A DNA stretch of 64,000 nt from Ornithobacterium rhinotracheale (GCF_004088395.1 NZ_CP035107.1:1627001-1691000), one strand, 5' to 3'. Positions 10,476-20,889 are shown, numbered from the stretch's first letter. Notes: generated by a model from the sequence alone, not told the origin. Numbers and translations are program-made.

Positions 10476-10488
10476 TGCCATAATGGCA
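10476..10488. promoter_or_regulatory. 13-bp palindrome upstream of clpC
   Basis: TGCCATAATGGCA is a perfect odd-length palindrome centred on A10482, in the 154-base gap between clpC and the guaA terminator, 110 bases upstream of the clpC ATG. Position and symmetry fit a dimeric regulator operator for a stress gene, but no repressor site of this type is known to me in this group. Confidence 0.35.
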
Positions 10489-10514
10489 GAAATGTAAATA
10501 ATATTTTTATACAA

Positions 10515-10548
10515 AAAAATCGCAAAAATTCGAATTTCTGCGATTTTT
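10515..10548 (-). terminator. Terminator of guaA
   Basis: AAAAATCGC (10515-10523) pairs with GCGATTTTT (10540-10548), with an inner AAATT/AATTT pairing. On the minus strand it begins 6 bases after the guaA stop codon and ends in a T run. Confidence 0.8.
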
Positions 10549-10553
10549 AAATT

Positions 10554-12086
10554 CTATTCCCACTCTATGGTTGCTGGTGGTTTCGACGAAATATCGTAAG
10601 CAACTCGGTTGATTCCTTTTACTTCATTAATGATTCGGCTGGATACTTTCTCAAGCAATTCATATGGCAAGCGCGACCAAGTGGCTGTCATGAAATCGAT
10701 GGTGTCTGCCGAACGAACGACTGCGGTATATTCATAAGTACGCTCATCTCCCATGACTCCAACTGACTTCACTGGTAATAAAACCACAAAAGCTTGGCTC
10801 ACGGCATCATACAAATTAGCTTTTTTTAATTCTTCAATAAAAATTGCGTCTGCTTTTTGCAAAATTTCAACTTTCTCAGCTGAAACTTCACCCAAAACTC
10901 TAATTCCTAAACCTGGACCTGGAAACGGATGGCGATATACCAATTCTCTCGGAATACCTAATTCCACTCCTACTCGACGCACCTCATCTTTGAACAATTC
11001 ACGCAAAGGTTCTAATAATTGCAGTTTCATATCCTCTGGCAAGCCTCCCACATTGTGGTGAGATTTAATGGTGGCTGACGGCCCCTTTACCGACTGAGAT
11101 TCAATTACATCTGGATAAATGGTTCCTTGTGCCAAGAAAGCTGCATTTTCAATTTTTGTGGCTTCTTCATCAAATACTTCAACAAACTCATGCCCGATGA
11201 TTTTTCGTTTTTGCTCTGGGTCTGAGATTCCTTTTAATTTGGACAAAAATCTTTCCTTAGCATCTACCTTTATAATATTGATGTCAAAAGTTTTGCCATA
11301 AGTTTCCATCACAGTCTCCCCTTCATTTAGTCGGAGCAAGCCTGTATCCACAAAAATACAGGTCAATTGGTTGCCAATGGCTTTGTGAATCAACACAGCA
11401 GCTACCGATGAATCAACTCCTCCTGAAAGCCCTAAAATGACTTTTTTATCGCCTACTTTTGCCTTAATTCGCGCTACTTCTGCTTCTATAAAATCATTTA
11501 AAGCCCAGTTTTTCTCACATTTACAAATTTTAAAAACAAAGTTATTCAGCATTTTCTCCCCATACTCGCTATGAGAGACTTCTGGGTGAAATTGCACGGT
11601 GTAGATTTTCTTTTCCTCATTGAAAAATGCTGCGATTTCTGCCTCTGATTTACCCGCTACTTCAAATCCTTCTGGCGTTTTCATCACCTCATCAAAGTGG
11701 CTCATCCAAACGGTTGATTGTTCTGGAATACCTTCAAAAAGCGAACAAGAGTTTGTGATTGTGAAATCAGCTTTTCCATATTCTCCCTTTTGTCCCTTTT
11801 TCACCTCACCGCCTAATAAATGTGCTGTAAGCTGCATTCCGTAACAAATTCCAAGCACAGGAACGCCCAGTTCATAAATTTCCTTATCTACTCGGTAGCC
11901 ATCTTCTGCAAAAACCGAAGACGGTCCGCCAGAGAGAATAATCCCTTTTGGCTCGTGAGATTTGATTTCTTCTAGACTTGAAGTACAAGGAATGACCTCG
12001 GCATAAACGCCAAAATCCCTCACCCTTCTTGCAATCAATTGATTATACTGAGATCCAAAATCTAAAATGAGGATACTATTTTTCAT
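10554..12086 (-). CDS. guaA: GMP synthase (glutamine-hydrolysing)
   Basis: GuaA aminates XMP to GMP using glutamine and ATP. The 510-residue protein carries a class I glutamine amidotransferase domain (residues 1 to about 190) with the nucleophile in LGICYGMQ and the His-Glu pair in [12 protein letters not shown]. An ATP-pyrophosphatase domain follows with the P-loop [13 protein letters not shown], and then the C-terminal XMP-binding dimerisation domain with [12 protein letters not shown] and the terminal KPPATIEWE. All signatures are intact and length is normal. It lies 13 bases downstream of ftsY, so the two are probably co-transcribed, and it is followed by its own terminator. Confidence 0.98.
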   Translation of the reverse strand: MKNSILILDFGSQYNQLIARRVRDFGVYAEVIPCTSSLEEIKSHEPKGIILSGGPSSVFAEDGYRVDKEIYELGVPVLGICYGMQLTAHLLGGEVKKGQKGEYGKADFTITNSCSLFEGIPEQSTVWMSHFDEVMKTPEGFEVAGKSEAEIAAFFNEEKKIYTVQFHPEVSHSEYGEKMLNNFVFKICKCEKNWALNDFIEAEVARIKAKVGDKKVILGLSGGVDSSVAAVLIHKAIGNQLTCIFVDTGLLRLNEGETVMETYGKTFDINIIKVDAKERFLSKLKGISDPEQKRKIIGHEFVEVFDEEATKIENAAFLAQGTIYPDVIESQSVKGPSATIKSHHNVGGLPEDMKLQLLEPLRELFKDEVRRVGVELGIPRELVYRHPFPGPGLGIRVLGEVSAEKVEILQKADAIFIEELKKANLYDAVSQAFVVLLPVKSVGVMGDERTYEYTAVVRSADTIDFMTATWSRLPYELLEKVSSRIINEVKGINRVAYDISSKPPATIEWE

Positions 12087-12099
12087 TATTTAAATGGTA

Positions 12100-13068
12100 T
12101 TAATTTGTTTTTTTAAAGAAACTATCAACGAATTCTGCTTTATTGAAAACTTGCAAATCATCTACCCCTTCTCCTACTCCAATAAACTTCACTGGAATGC
12201 TGAATTGGTCTGAAATCCCAATCACGACACCACCTTTAGCCGTTCCATCTAATTTAGTGATTGCAAGCGAGGTAACTTCGGTAGCTTGGGTAAACTGCTT
12301 GGCTTGTTCAAAGGCATTTTGCCCCGTAGAACCATCTAGCACCAGCATTACATCGTGCGGAGCATCTGGAATTACCTTTTGCATTACACGCTTGATTTTT
12401 GAAAGCTCATTCATCAAGTTGATTTTATTGTGCAAACGCCCTGCCGTGTCAAGCAACACAACATCTGCACCTTGCGCCTTAGCCGATTGCACTGTATCAT
12501 ATGCTACAGAGGCCGGGTCTGAGCCCATTGCTTGCTTCACAATCGGCACCCCCACGCGGTCTGCCCAGATTTGCAATTGGTCCACTGCCGCAGCTCTGAA
12601 TGTATCTCCTGCGCCAAGCACCACTTTCTTCCCTTGATTTTTAAATTGTTTTGCAAGTTTTCCAATCGTAGTCGTTTTCCCCACGCCATTCACTCCCACA
12701 ACCATAATCACATAAGGATCACCATTCAGAAGTTCTGGTATTGATAAAGATTCAAAATCTTCGGTTTCATTTTCGGCCAAGAGTGCCATAATCTCCTCTC
12801 GCAAAATTCTATCTAATTCTGCTGAGTTTATGTATTTATCTCTCGCTACTCGCTCCTCTATTCTCTCAATGATTTTAATGGTAGTTTGCACCCCAACATC
12901 TGATGTGATAAGCACTTCCTCCAAATCATCCAGCACCTGCTCATCTACCGTAGATTTACCAACCACAGCTCGGCTCATTTTATCAAAAAAAGAGCGATTG
13001 GTTTTTTCTAAACCTTTATCTAAAGTTTCTTTTTTCTCCGAACCAAAAACTTTTTTAAACCAACTCAT
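12100..13068 (-). CDS. ftsY: Signal recognition particle receptor FtsY
   Basis: FtsY docks SRP-ribosome complexes at the membrane and hydrolyses GTP together with Ffh. The 322 residues contain the helical N domain (about 20-100) and the SRP-GTPase G domain: G1 GVNGVGKTTTIGKLA, the DTFRAAAVDQL insertion-box motif, G3 LLDTAGRLHN, G4 TKLDGTAKGG and the closing IGVGEGVDDLQVF. There is only a short charged N-terminus, with no long acidic A domain, as usual in Bacteroidota. It is the first gene of an ftsY-guaA unit. It is separated from the ribosomal protein genes upstream by a strong hairpin at 13112-13140. Confidence 0.97.
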   Translation of the reverse strand: MSWFKKVFGSEKKETLDKGLEKTNRSFFDKMSRAVVGKSTVDEQVLDDLEEVLITSDVGVQTTIKIIERIEERVARDKYINSAELDRILREEIMALLAENETEDFESLSIPELLNGDPYVIMVVGVNGVGKTTTIGKLAKQFKNQGKKVVLGAGDTFRAAAVDQLQIWADRVGVPIVKQAMGSDPASVAYDTVQSAKAQGADVVLLDTAGRLHNKINLMNELSKIKRVMQKVIPDAPHDVMLVLDGSTGQNAFEQAKQFTQATEVTSLAITKLDGTAKGGVVIGISDQFSIPVKFIGVGEGVDDLQVFNKAEFVDSFFKKTN

Positions 13069-13111
13069 AATTTGTATTGTTTTGAAAGGGGAAAGATAGT
13101 AAAAAAATAAG

Positions 13112-13140
13112 AAAAGTCGTTACTTTTCGTAACGACTTTT
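13112..13140 (-). terminator. Terminator of the rpmB-rpmG-DUF4295 unit
   Basis: AAAAGTCGTTAC (13112-13123) and GTAACGACTTTT (13129-13140) form a 12-bp perfect stem with a 5-base loop. On the minus strand a T-rich run follows, between the DUF4295 gene and ftsY. Confidence 0.85.
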
Positions 13141-13166
13141 ATAAATTTTATCAAAAACCAAAAAAA

Positions 13167-13319
13167 TTATTTTTTATTAAAGAAATCATTCACATCATCA
13201 GCGTGAACAACTTTTTCTTCAAAAACATACGCCCCTGATTTAGGAGACTTTACCATTTTAATAACTTTAGTAAGCTTTTTTGAACCTGTTTGTAATGTTG
13301 CAACTGTCTTCTTAGCCAT
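13167..13319 (-). CDS. DUF4295 small basic protein, ribosomal-protein operon member
   Basis: A 50-residue reading frame starts at ATG 13317-13319 with MAKKTVATLQ and ends at the stop at 13167-13169. The Lys-rich sequence with KVIKMVKSPKSGAYVFEEK matches the DUF4295 family of Bacteroidota, which is almost always encoded directly after rpmB and rpmG. It follows rpmG by two bases, and the start codon context supports coding. Because of its location, size and charge a ribosome-associated role is plausible, but that is inference. It is too short for default ORF finding and easily missed. Confidence 0.9.
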   Translation of the reverse strand: MAKKTVATLQTGSKKLTKVIKMVKSPKSGAYVFEEKVVHADDVNDFFNKK

Positions 13320-13321
13320 TT

Positions 13322-13504
13322 TTATTTAATTTCTTTGTGAATAGTATATTTCTTCAAGATAGGATTAAACTTTTTAAGCTCTAATCTATCTGGAGTATTC
13401 TTTTTGTTTTTAGTTGTGATGTAGCGAGAAGTACCTGGCATTCCGCTTTCTTTATGCTCAGTACATTCCAATATCACTTGAACTCTATTACCTTTCTTAG
13501 CCAT
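13322..13504 (-). CDS. rpmG: 50S ribosomal protein L33
   Basis: bL33 is a small 50S subunit protein. The 60-residue sequence begins [18 protein letters not shown] and contains [20 protein letters not shown] and the closing [15 protein letters not shown], all diagnostic. Only one Cys (Cys14) remains, so this is the zinc-independent (C-minus) form rather than the four-Cys type. It lies 11 bases after rpmB in the same unit. Confidence 0.97.
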   Translation of the reverse strand: MAKKGNRVQVILECTEHKESGMPGTSRYITTKNKKNTPDRLELKKFNPILKKYTIHKEIK

Positions 13505-13515
13505 GATACTTTATT

Positions 13516-13752
13516 TTATTTGATTAAACCTTCTTTTCTCGCACGCTCCAAAGCAGCTTCAATACCAATCTTGTTGATAGTTTTCAACCCATTAGCAGAA
13601 ACTCTCAATTGCACCCACTTATCTTCTGATGGTACATAGAAGCGTTTCTTCATTAAGTTAACATTGAACCTTCTTTTGGTTTTATTATTTGCGTGAGACA
13701 CACTATTTCCCACTTGTGCTTTCTTTCCTGTAATTTGACAAACTCGTGACAT
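13516..13752 (-). CDS. rpmB: 50S ribosomal protein L28
   Basis: bL28 is a 50S subunit protein. The 78 residues start with [20 protein letters not shown] and contain the conserved [11 protein letters not shown] and [11 protein letters not shown] blocks. The length is normal. It is the first gene of the rpmB-rpmG-DUF4295 unit, with a recognisable promoter box about 26 bases upstream. Confidence 0.98.
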   Translation of the reverse strand: MSRVCQITGKKAQVGNSVSHANNKTKRRFNVNLMKKRFYVPSEDKWVQLRVSANGLKTINKIGIEAALERARKEGLIK

Positions 13753-13777
13753 GCTATATTCGTTTTTAAAACGGAGT

Positions 13778-13809
13778 GCAAAGTAAAGAATTAATTTTCA
13801 ATCTACCAA
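13778..13809 (-). promoter_or_regulatory. Likely promoter of rpmB
   Basis: Read on the minus strand, TTG (13807-13809) is followed after 21 bases by TACTTTGC (13778-13785), close to TAnnTTTG, and 25 bases separate it from the rpmB ATG. The remaining 160 bases up to the receptor gene at 13972 show no gene. Confidence 0.45.
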
Positions 13810-13971
13810 ACATTTACTCCATTAATTTTTACAATTTATTCAGACAACTCTCTTAAACCTATTTATACAATAGGCTTTAAAAGTTTTGTTCTCAATCAAA
13901 ATTCATTTTAAATCTGGCACAAAAGTAAGAAAATATATTTAATTATGGATTTTTATTTTCGGCATCCTATG

Positions 13972-16356
13972 TTAAATCCTGTCTAACTCAGATTGCATAT
14001 TGGATTCTCGTAAATCATGATTCTCTCCCCAGCCGATTTTATAACTTATATTTAGCTTGATTTGTCGACGTTCTCCTCTACCATAATTATCGGAATAGAA
14101 ACCTGGGTATTCATTCACACTATTCCAATGCGAGCTATTAAACACATCGACAACCGAAAGTTTCACCTTAGCTTTATTATTAAGAAATGCTCTTGAGAGA
14201 CTAAAATCGGTGCTATTCATTGGGCGACTAGTTACGGTAGCACCACTCAATTGCTTACTATTATATTGCGTGAAAATATCTAAATTCATTTTCCAAAAAA
14301 TACTAGCATTTACATTTAATGATAAATTGGTTGCCCAGCTGTCATTTTTAAGTGGCAAATCCTCTCTTAATTTTACATTATTTTTAAGGTAAAATGCCTG
14401 CCCAGAAAAATTAAAATGCCATTTTAAAATATTCCAAGCATAGGAAACATCAACGCCTAAATGTTCTTGAGTTCCCATATTTTTAGGAATTTCGAGCATA
14501 ATTCCATTTTCTATAATTTGCATATTCACCTTGTAATCATGAGTTTTTGAGTAAAATAACTCAAGTTGTTTTTGCTTATGCAAAATGCCCACAGCTACTT
14601 TGTCTGTTTTTTGTGGCTTTAGATAGGGATTTCCTCGCCAAGAAGAAAATGCATCTATCGGCTGATCAAGCGTGTTTAAATCTGAATATTGCGGACGATC
14701 GATTCGTTTGGAAAATGAAAGTGAGTATTCCAAATCATTGGGTTTATAACTAAATTGTAATGATGGAAAATAATCTACATAAGTGGAATTAATTGCCTCT
14801 GGTTTATGCGAACTTCCTTTGGCAACTTCGATATGAGATTCATTACTAGTGCGTTCTACCCTCAGCCCCGCCCCTAAACGCATTGTAGAATTAATTTCAA
14901 TAGCTGAATGGGCAAAAATAGCGGTTATGTTTTCTTTAAAATCAAAAACATTAGATTCATTGATGTTTAAAACGGGTTTTGCTTGGATTAAATCATAGCG
15001 TTTAAAGTCGTTAGATGAATTGGCAAACGAAGTTTTAAAACCATATTTCAATTGAATTTTACCTAAACCTCTTTGCTGACTTGCTGAAAAAGCATAAGCA
15101 TCAATATCTCGATTGGCATAAGTTTCCGTGGTTTCTTCTCGTTGAGCCACTTTATTTTGGTCAAAAAAATCGTTTTTTAAACGAATTTGCGTATCGCCCA
15201 TAAATTTGGCATAATCTACACTTAATTTAGTTTCACTTTTAGCATTTTTCAAATCATAATTCAGCGAAATATTCCCTCGATCCCAATCTTGAAAGAAATA
15301 GTCACTAAGAGATTTCACATTCTGTATCAAACTTGGAGTTCTTACATTATTTTGAGTTTTCACAAAACCATCTCCATACAATCGATTTCTACCAATTTGC
15401 AGATTAAGCGTCTGATTATCATCAATTTTATAATCCACACCAAAATTGTACACACGCGGCGTTTTCTTATCTACATCGTACGAATCACTAAAAATCTCTT
15501 GCCCATTGGCTAACCTATGATTTCCATATAAATAATTCACCTTACCCCAAAGTCGGCTGAAATTACCATAAAAATTGAATTTTTGATAATGATAATTAAA
15601 CGATAAATCTAAATTTTCACGCGTAAATACACCACTTGAGAGTCCCGCATTCACAAAAACACTATTTCTAAGCCCTGCGGCTTTTTTCAAAACAATATTT
15701 ACTACGCCCGCCGAGCCTTCCGCTTCGTACTCCACGGGCGGATTGGTCATCACTTCAATATTTTTAATATTGCCCGAAGTTGTAGCCTTTAGAAAATTCA
15801 CCAATTGCTCTGACTGCAAATAAGTATTTTTTCCATTAATTAAAACCAAAACTTTACTTTTCCCGTTTATTCTAATGGCATTCCCACCATCAACCGTGAG
15901 CTTGGGTGTTTTCTTCAACACATCTAGCGCCGTACTTCCATAAGCATCAGCAGTATTTTCCACATTGTAAATTACTTTACCTGGCTTCAGCGTTACTGTT
16001 ATAGGTTTTTCTCTCCCCGTCGCGATCACTTCTTTGAGTGCAAGCGAAGTTGGATTTAGTTTAATTGTCGCAAAATCTTGTTTTTCAAAGATTGAAAACT
16101 CAGACGATTGATAAGGCTTAAAACCAAAAGATTCCACCAAAAGCACACAACGATTACAATCTGCTTGCAACTCAAATCTACCATCGGAATCGGTTAAAAT
16201 CTGATTTTCTTTTTCCGTATCTAAATCTCTCAAAATCACTTCGGCATAAGCAATGGGCACTTGCAGACTATCCACTACACGACCACTTACTTGTTGATTT
16301 TGGGCTAAAGAAACACTGCCTACCAAAAAAAGCACAGGATAAATTATTGTTCTCAT
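13972..16356 (-). CDS. Outer-membrane beta-barrel receptor with N-terminal carboxypeptidase-regulatory-like domain
   Basis: A TonB-receptor-like outer-membrane protein of 794 residues. A signal peptide ending in SVSLAQNQ is followed by a CarboxypepD_reg-like beta-sandwich (about 25-105), a plug-like domain with GSTALDVLKKTPKLTVDGGN and the turn INGKSKVLVLINGK, and then the barrel of the OMP_b-brl_3 type. No strong TonB box is obvious, and the substrate is unknown. The ATG at 16354-16356 (MRTIIYPVLF) is a better start than a TTG two codons upstream. It is monocistronic. An A16 homopolymer lies 45 bases upstream in the region shared with dnaE. Confidence 0.88.
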   Translation of the reverse strand: MRTIIYPVLFLVGSVSLAQNQQVSGRVVDSLQVPIAYAEVILRDLDTEKENQILTDSDGRFELQADCNRCVLLVESFGFKPYQSSEFSIFEKQDFATIKLNPTSLALKEVIATGREKPITVTLKPGKVIYNVENTADAYGSTALDVLKKTPKLTVDGGNAIRINGKSKVLVLINGKNTYLQSEQLVNFLKATTSGNIKNIEVMTNPPVEYEAEGSAGVVNIVLKKAAGLRNSVFVNAGLSSGVFTRENLDLSFNYHYQKFNFYGNFSRLWGKVNYLYGNHRLANGQEIFSDSYDVDKKTPRVYNFGVDYKIDDNQTLNLQIGRNRLYGDGFVKTQNNVRTPSLIQNVKSLSDYFFQDWDRGNISLNYDLKNAKSETKLSVDYAKFMGDTQIRLKNDFFDQNKVAQREETTETYANRDIDAYAFSASQQRGLGKIQLKYGFKTSFANSSNDFKRYDLIQAKPVLNINESNVFDFKENITAIFAHSAIEINSTMRLGAGLRVERTSNESHIEVAKGSSHKPEAINSTYVDYFPSLQFSYKPNDLEYSLSFSKRIDRPQYSDLNTLDQPIDAFSSWRGNPYLKPQKTDKVAVGILHKQKQLELFYSKTHDYKVNMQIIENGIMLEIPKNMGTQEHLGVDVSYAWNILKWHFNFSGQAFYLKNNVKLREDLPLKNDSWATNLSLNVNASIFWKMNLDIFTQYNSKQLSGATVTSRPMNSTDFSLSRAFLNNKAKVKLSVVDVFNSSHWNSVNEYPGFYSDNYGRGERRQIKLNISYKIGWGENHDLRESNMQSELDRI

Positions 16357-16400
16357 TTTCAAATATATTGATACGCTAAATTAGTAATTGCTTAATTATC

Positions 16401-16416
16401 AAAAAAAAAAAAAAAA
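16401..16416. repeat. A16 homopolymer in the receptor/dnaE divergent region
   Basis: Sixteen consecutive A residues occupy 16401-16416, 44 to 60 bases upstream of the receptor start and 117 bases before dnaE. A possible -7 box for dnaE, TACTTTTG, lies at 16488-16495. Long A tracts can bend DNA and can also vary in length. Confidence 0.8.
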
Positions 16417-16532
16417 TGATTAAATTCATATTTTTATTTTGTTGAAAATTGAATTTAGCCACCGCCCGATACTAATCTTTAATTTCGTACTTTTGTAATC
16501 CACCTACTATTTAATTTAAAGGTCAAAATTCC

Positions 16533-19500
16533 ATGAAATATTTAATTTTCGATACTGAAACTACGGGTTTACCTAATAATTACAACGCTCCTGTCTCTGA
16601 TTCAGACAACTGGCCCCGCTTGGTGCAATTGGCATGGCAGGTGCATGATGAAAAGGGTGATTTAATCGAAAATCATAATCTTTTAGTAAAACCAGACGGA
16701 TTTGATATTCCGTTTAATGCGACTAAAATTCACGGAATCACCAACGAAAAAGCACAAAACGAAGGGATTCCCTTGGCAGAGGCACTCTCTATTTTCTCTG
16801 AATCGCTCAAAGACAAGCCTTTAATCATTGGGCACAACATCAATTTTGATGTTAATATTGTAGGGGCTGAATATTACAGACTCCAGCAAGATACCGACCA
16901 AATCACCAAGCTTCCTGTGCTGGATACCATGGTGGAATCGGTGGATTTTTGTGCCATAGGCGGTGGAAAAGGCGGAAGATTTAAATTTCCAAAACTTACG
17001 GAATTACACCAAAAACTTTTCGGCGTTCCGTTTGACGAGGCACACAATGCGGCGGCCGATGTGAACGCTACGGCTCGATGTTTCTTTGAGCTTGTACGCT
17101 TGCGAGTAATTCCTGACAGCAAGGCTAAATTTAGCCCAGATGATTTTGCTGCCTTTTTAAAAAAATACAACGATACGATTCAGCCGTATGACATCGAAGT
17201 CGGCACGCAAATCGCAGATAAAGATGCGGAGGCTAAAAAAGCTACGGCTAAAATCAAGAAAAAAGATTCTGAGCTTGAAGAAGTAAAAGATTCGCCATTT
17301 TTCCATTTTCACAATCATAGTTCGCACTCCATTTTATCGGCAACCTCTACGATTGGAGCTTTGGTAAATCGAGCCATTGAGCTAGGCATGCCTGCGGTGG
17401 GACTCACCGATATGGGAAACATGATGGGGGCTTTCCACTTTGTGAATGCCGTAAAAAAAACAGGAACAGACTTAATCCCAATCATTGGCTGCGAAGTTTA
17501 TATTTCAGACCGATATAAGCAAACTAAATTTACTAAAGACAATCCCGATCGTCGATACACACAAGTGCTAATTGCTAAAAACAAGGCAGGCTATCACAAC
17601 TTGGCAAAAATTTCCTCTACGGGATACATCGACGGATTCTATGCGGGCTATCCGCGTGTGGGCAAAGAAGTGATTTTAAAACACAAAGAAAACATTATCG
17701 CAACTACGGGCTCGCTCTCTTCTGAGATACCTTATACTATATTAAATGTAGGGGAAACGCAAGCCGAAGAAGCTTTTAAGTTTTGGCACGAAGCTTTTGG
17801 CGATGATTTCTATGTTGAGCTTATACGCCACGGGCTCGAAGAAGAAGAGCATGTCAATCAAGTGCTCATCAAATTTGCAAAAAAATACGGAGTTAAAATT
17901 TTAGCCCAAAACAATACTTTCTACATCAATCAGGGCGATTCCGAGGCACACGACATTTTGCTCTGCGTGCGCGATGGCGAGAAAAAAGATACGCCAATTG
18001 GACGCGGTAGAGACTTCAGATTTGGTTTTCCCAACAATGAATTCTACTTTAAAACTCAAGCACAAATGCAAGAGATTTTTAAAGACATTCCAGAAGCAAT
18101 TAATAATTTCAAGGAATTTTTAACCAAATTTGAATTCTATGATTTAAAACACGATATTTTACTACCAAAATTTGATATTCCTGCTCAATTTAAAAACGAA
18201 GAAGATGAAAAAGATGGCGGCAAAAGAGGCGAAAATGCGTATTTAAGGCATTTAACCTATGAGGGTGCTAAGCAGCGCTATGGCGAAATCACACCAGAAA
18301 TCTCGGAGCGCTTAGATTTTGAGCTAGCAACCATCGAAAACACAGGGTACCCAGGCTATTTCTTAATCGTGCAGGACTTCACCTCGCAGGCGAGAAAAAT
18401 GGGCGTTTCCGTAGGCCCCGGGCGAGGCTCAGCAGCGGGATCAGCTGTGGCATACTGCATCGGAATCACGAATGTGGACCCTATTAAATATGATTTGCTA
18501 TTTGAGCGCTTCCTAAATCCCGAGCGTGTTTCCCTCCCCGATATTGATATTGATTTTGACGACCGCGGGCGCGAGGACATCATACGCTGGGTTATCAATA
18601 AATATGGCAAGGACCAAGTGGCACAAATCATCACTTATGGAACTATGGCGGGCAAATCTGCCATTCGCGATACGGGGCGCGTGCTGAACCTTCCGCTCTC
18701 TGAGACCGACCAAATTGCGAAAAAAGTCCACACCAAATTAAACAAATTGTTTAAAATGAGTGAAAAGGATTTGGAGGCCAAGTTTAATGCCGATGAATTA
18801 AAGGATTTAAAAGACATCATCGAGCTATCCAAGGGCGATGGGCTTGAAGCCACTACAATTCAGCAGGCGAAAGTGATTGAAGGGAGTATCCGCAACACAG
18901 GGGTGCACGCTTGCGGCGTAATCATCACGCCATCAGACATTAAGGAATTAATCCCAGTTGCTACGGCAAAGGATTCGGATATGGCCGTTACGCAGTTTGA
19001 TAACTCTGTGGTAGAGTCTGCGGGGCTTCTAAAAATGGATTTTTTGGGCTTAAAAACGCTTACCATTATTAAAGACGCTGTGCGCCTTGTCAAGGAAACC
19101 ACGGGCGATGAATTAGTCCCTGATGATTTTCCGCTGGACGACCCGCTCACTTATCAAGAAATTTTCCAAAAAGGCAGCACCACAGGAATATTCCAGTACG
19201 AATCCCCTGGAATGCAAAAACATTTAAAAGCCCTTAAACCTGATAATTTTGCAGATTTAATCGCGATGAATGCGCTTTATCGCCCAGGTCCTTTGGCCTA
19301 TATTCCCAACTTTATCAATCGCAAGCACGGGAAAGAGGAAATCACCTATGATTTGCCCGAAATGGAGGAATATCTAGCTGAAACCTACGGAATTACCGTA
19401 TATCAAGAGCAAGTAATGCTCCTTTCGCAAAAATTGGCCAATTTCACAAAAGGGGAAGCCGATGTTTTGCGTAAAGCGATGGGGAAAAAATTGATTGATG

Positions 19501-20849
19501 TCTTGGCTAAAATGAAAGGGAAATTCATCGAACAAGCTAAGGCTAATAATCACCCCGAAAAGGTTTTAGAAAAAATCTGGAACGACTGGGAGGCATTTGC
19601 TCAATATGCTTTTAACAAATCTCACTCCACTTGCTATGCCTACATTGCATTCCACACGGCATACCTAAAAGCTCACTACCCTGCGCAGTATATGGCTGCC
19701 GTGCTGAGCAATAATATGAAGGATATTAAGGATATTACCTTCTTTATGCAAGAATGCAAGCGAATGAATATACCCGTTTTAAGCCCGGATGTCAATGAAT
19801 CTATCCTAGATTTTAATGTGAACCAAGAAGGAGCAATTCGCTTTGGGCTAGGCGCCATCAAAGGAGTGGGAGCCGCCGCTGTGGAATGCATTATTAAAGA
19901 GCGACAAGAAAACGGGAAATTCAAAAATGTATACGACTTTATGGAGCGCATGGACCTGAGACAGTGCAATAAAAAAACGATGGAAAACCTCATTTTTGCA
20001 GGCGCTTTTGATGGGCTAGGCGATTTTCACCGTGCGCAATACTTTGCCGAAGATGAAACAGGGCAAACGAATTTAGAGAAATTAATAAAATATGGACAAG
20101 CCTCCCAAGAAGGCGGCAGCGAAATCCAGTTTGACCTGTTTGCCTCAGCGGGAATGAAAATTGAAATCCAAAAACCCGAGATTATAAATTGTGAGCCGTG
20201 GGGCGAATTATTTAAACTCAATAAAGAAAAAGATGTGGTGGGCATTTACATCTCATCGCACCCGCTAGATGAGTATAGCTTAGAGATTGAAAAATATGCC
20301 AAGATAGATTTAGCAAGCCTCAAAGCAAACGAGGCCAAACTAGTAGGCGCCACCTTTAATGTCGCAGGAATGATTACCTCCGCAAGCCACTTAGAATCTA
20401 AAAACGGACAAGGCTTTGGGAAATTCACCCTTGAAGATTATTCGGATAATTACGAATTTATGCTATTCAATGATGATTATCTCAAATTTAAGCCCTATTT
20501 GGAGAAAAATCTCTTTGTATTGATTCAAATAAATATTACACAAAATAAATTTAGCAACAAAATCTATGTTAATATCAAGGATATTTCGCTGCTAAGTGGG
20601 CTTATTGAGAAAAAAACCAATACCCTCAATATGCTCATAGACATTGCTAGCCTCTCTAATGAAATGCTAACGCAAATCGAAAATTTAGTCCAAGAAAATA
20701 AGGGCGAAAAAAGATTAAACATTGAATTAATTGATATGCAAAATAAAACCAAATTCGTGGCCGCCTCCACCAAATACACCATAAGCGTTACCAAAAAATT
20801 AATCAACGAATTGCAAGAAATCGACGGCATAAGCCTTACACTTAACTAG
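16533..20849 (+). CDS. dnaE: DNA polymerase III alpha subunit with fused N-terminal 3'-5' exonuclease
   Basis: The replicative polymerase, 1438 residues. Residues 1 to about 185 form a DEDDh proofreading exonuclease: FDTETTG (6-12), GHNINFDVN and HNAAADVNATAR. A charged linker leads to the PHP domain (FHFHNHSSHSILS near 257, TDMGNMMGAFHF). The polymerase core has GPGRGSAAGS and the catalytic aspartates in PDIDIDFDDRGRE near residue 670. The tail holds a helix-hairpin-helix (GAIKGVGAAAVE) and an OB-fold (GATFNVAGMIT) near 1270. The exonuclease is N-terminal, unlike PolC, where it is inserted within the PHP domain; this fusion is usual in Flavobacteriia. The gene appears monocistronic, and trxA downstream has its own promoter. 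Confidence 0.97.
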   Translation: MKYLIFDTETTGLPNNYNAPVSDSDNWPRLVQLAWQVHDEKGDLIENHNLLVKPDGFDIPFNATKIHGITNEKAQNEGIPLAEALSIFSESLKDKPLIIGHNINFDVNIVGAEYYRLQQDTDQITKLPVLDTMVESVDFCAIGGGKGGRFKFPKLTELHQKLFGVPFDEAHNAAADVNATARCFFELVRLRVIPDSKAKFSPDDFAAFLKKYNDTIQPYDIEVGTQIADKDAEAKKATAKIKKKDSELEEVKDSPFFHFHNHSSHSILSATSTIGALVNRAIELGMPAVGLTDMGNMMGAFHFVNAVKKTGTDLIPIIGCEVYISDRYKQTKFTKDNPDRRYTQVLIAKNKAGYHNLAKISSTGYIDGFYAGYPRVGKEVILKHKENIIATTGSLSSEIPYTILNVGETQAEEAFKFWHEAFGDDFYVELIRHGLEEEEHVNQVLIKFAKKYGVKILAQNNTFYINQGDSEAHDILLCVRDGEKKDTPIGRGRDFRFGFPNNEFYFKTQAQMQEIFKDIPEAINNFKEFLTKFEFYDLKHDILLPKFDIPAQFKNEEDEKDGGKRGENAYLRHLTYEGAKQRYGEITPEISERLDFELATIENTGYPGYFLIVQDFTSQARKMGVSVGPGRGSAAGSAVAYCIGITNVDPIKYDLLFERFLNPERVSLPDIDIDFDDRGREDIIRWVINKYGKDQVAQIITYGTMAGKSAIRDTGRVLNLPLSETDQIAKKVHTKLNKLFKMSEKDLEAKFNADELKDLKDIIELSKGDGLEATTIQQAKVIEGSIRNTGVHACGVIITPSDIKELIPVATAKDSDMAVTQFDNSVVESAGLLKMDFLGLKTLTIIKDAVRLVKETTGDELVPDDFPLDDPLTYQEIFQKGSTTGIFQYESPGMQKHLKALKPDNFADLIAMNALYRPGPLAYIPNFINRKHGKEEITYDLPEMEEYLAETYGITVYQEQVMLLSQKLANFTKGEADVLRKAMGKKLIDVLAKMKGKFIEQAKANNHPEKVLEKIWNDWEAFAQYAFNKSHSTCYAYIAFHTAYLKAHYPAQYMAAVLSNNMKDIKDITFFMQECKRMNIPVLSPDVNESILDFNVNQEGAIRFGLGAIKGVGAAAVECIIKERQENGKFKNVYDFMERMDLRQCNKKTMENLIFAGAFDGLGDFHRAQYFAEDETGQTNLEKLIKYGQASQEGGSEIQFDLFASAGMKIEIQKPEIINCEPWGELFKLNKEKDVVGIYISSHPLDEYSLEIEKYAKIDLASLKANEAKLVGATFNVAGMITSASHLESKNGQGFGKFTLEDYSDNYEFMLFNDDYLKFKPYLEKNLFVLIQINITQNKFSNKIYVNIKDISLLSGLIEKKTNTLNMLIDIASLSNEMLTQIENLVQENKGEKRLNIELIDMQNKTKFVAASTKYTISVTKKLINELQEIDGISLTLN

Positions 20850-20889
20850 GCGATTTATAGCACTATCAATTTAATTTATAGGCAATCTA

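Noticed and set aside
16533-20849. dnaE exonuclease fusion as a novel chimera
   Set aside because: An N-terminal DEDDh exonuclease on DnaE is the normal form in this group.
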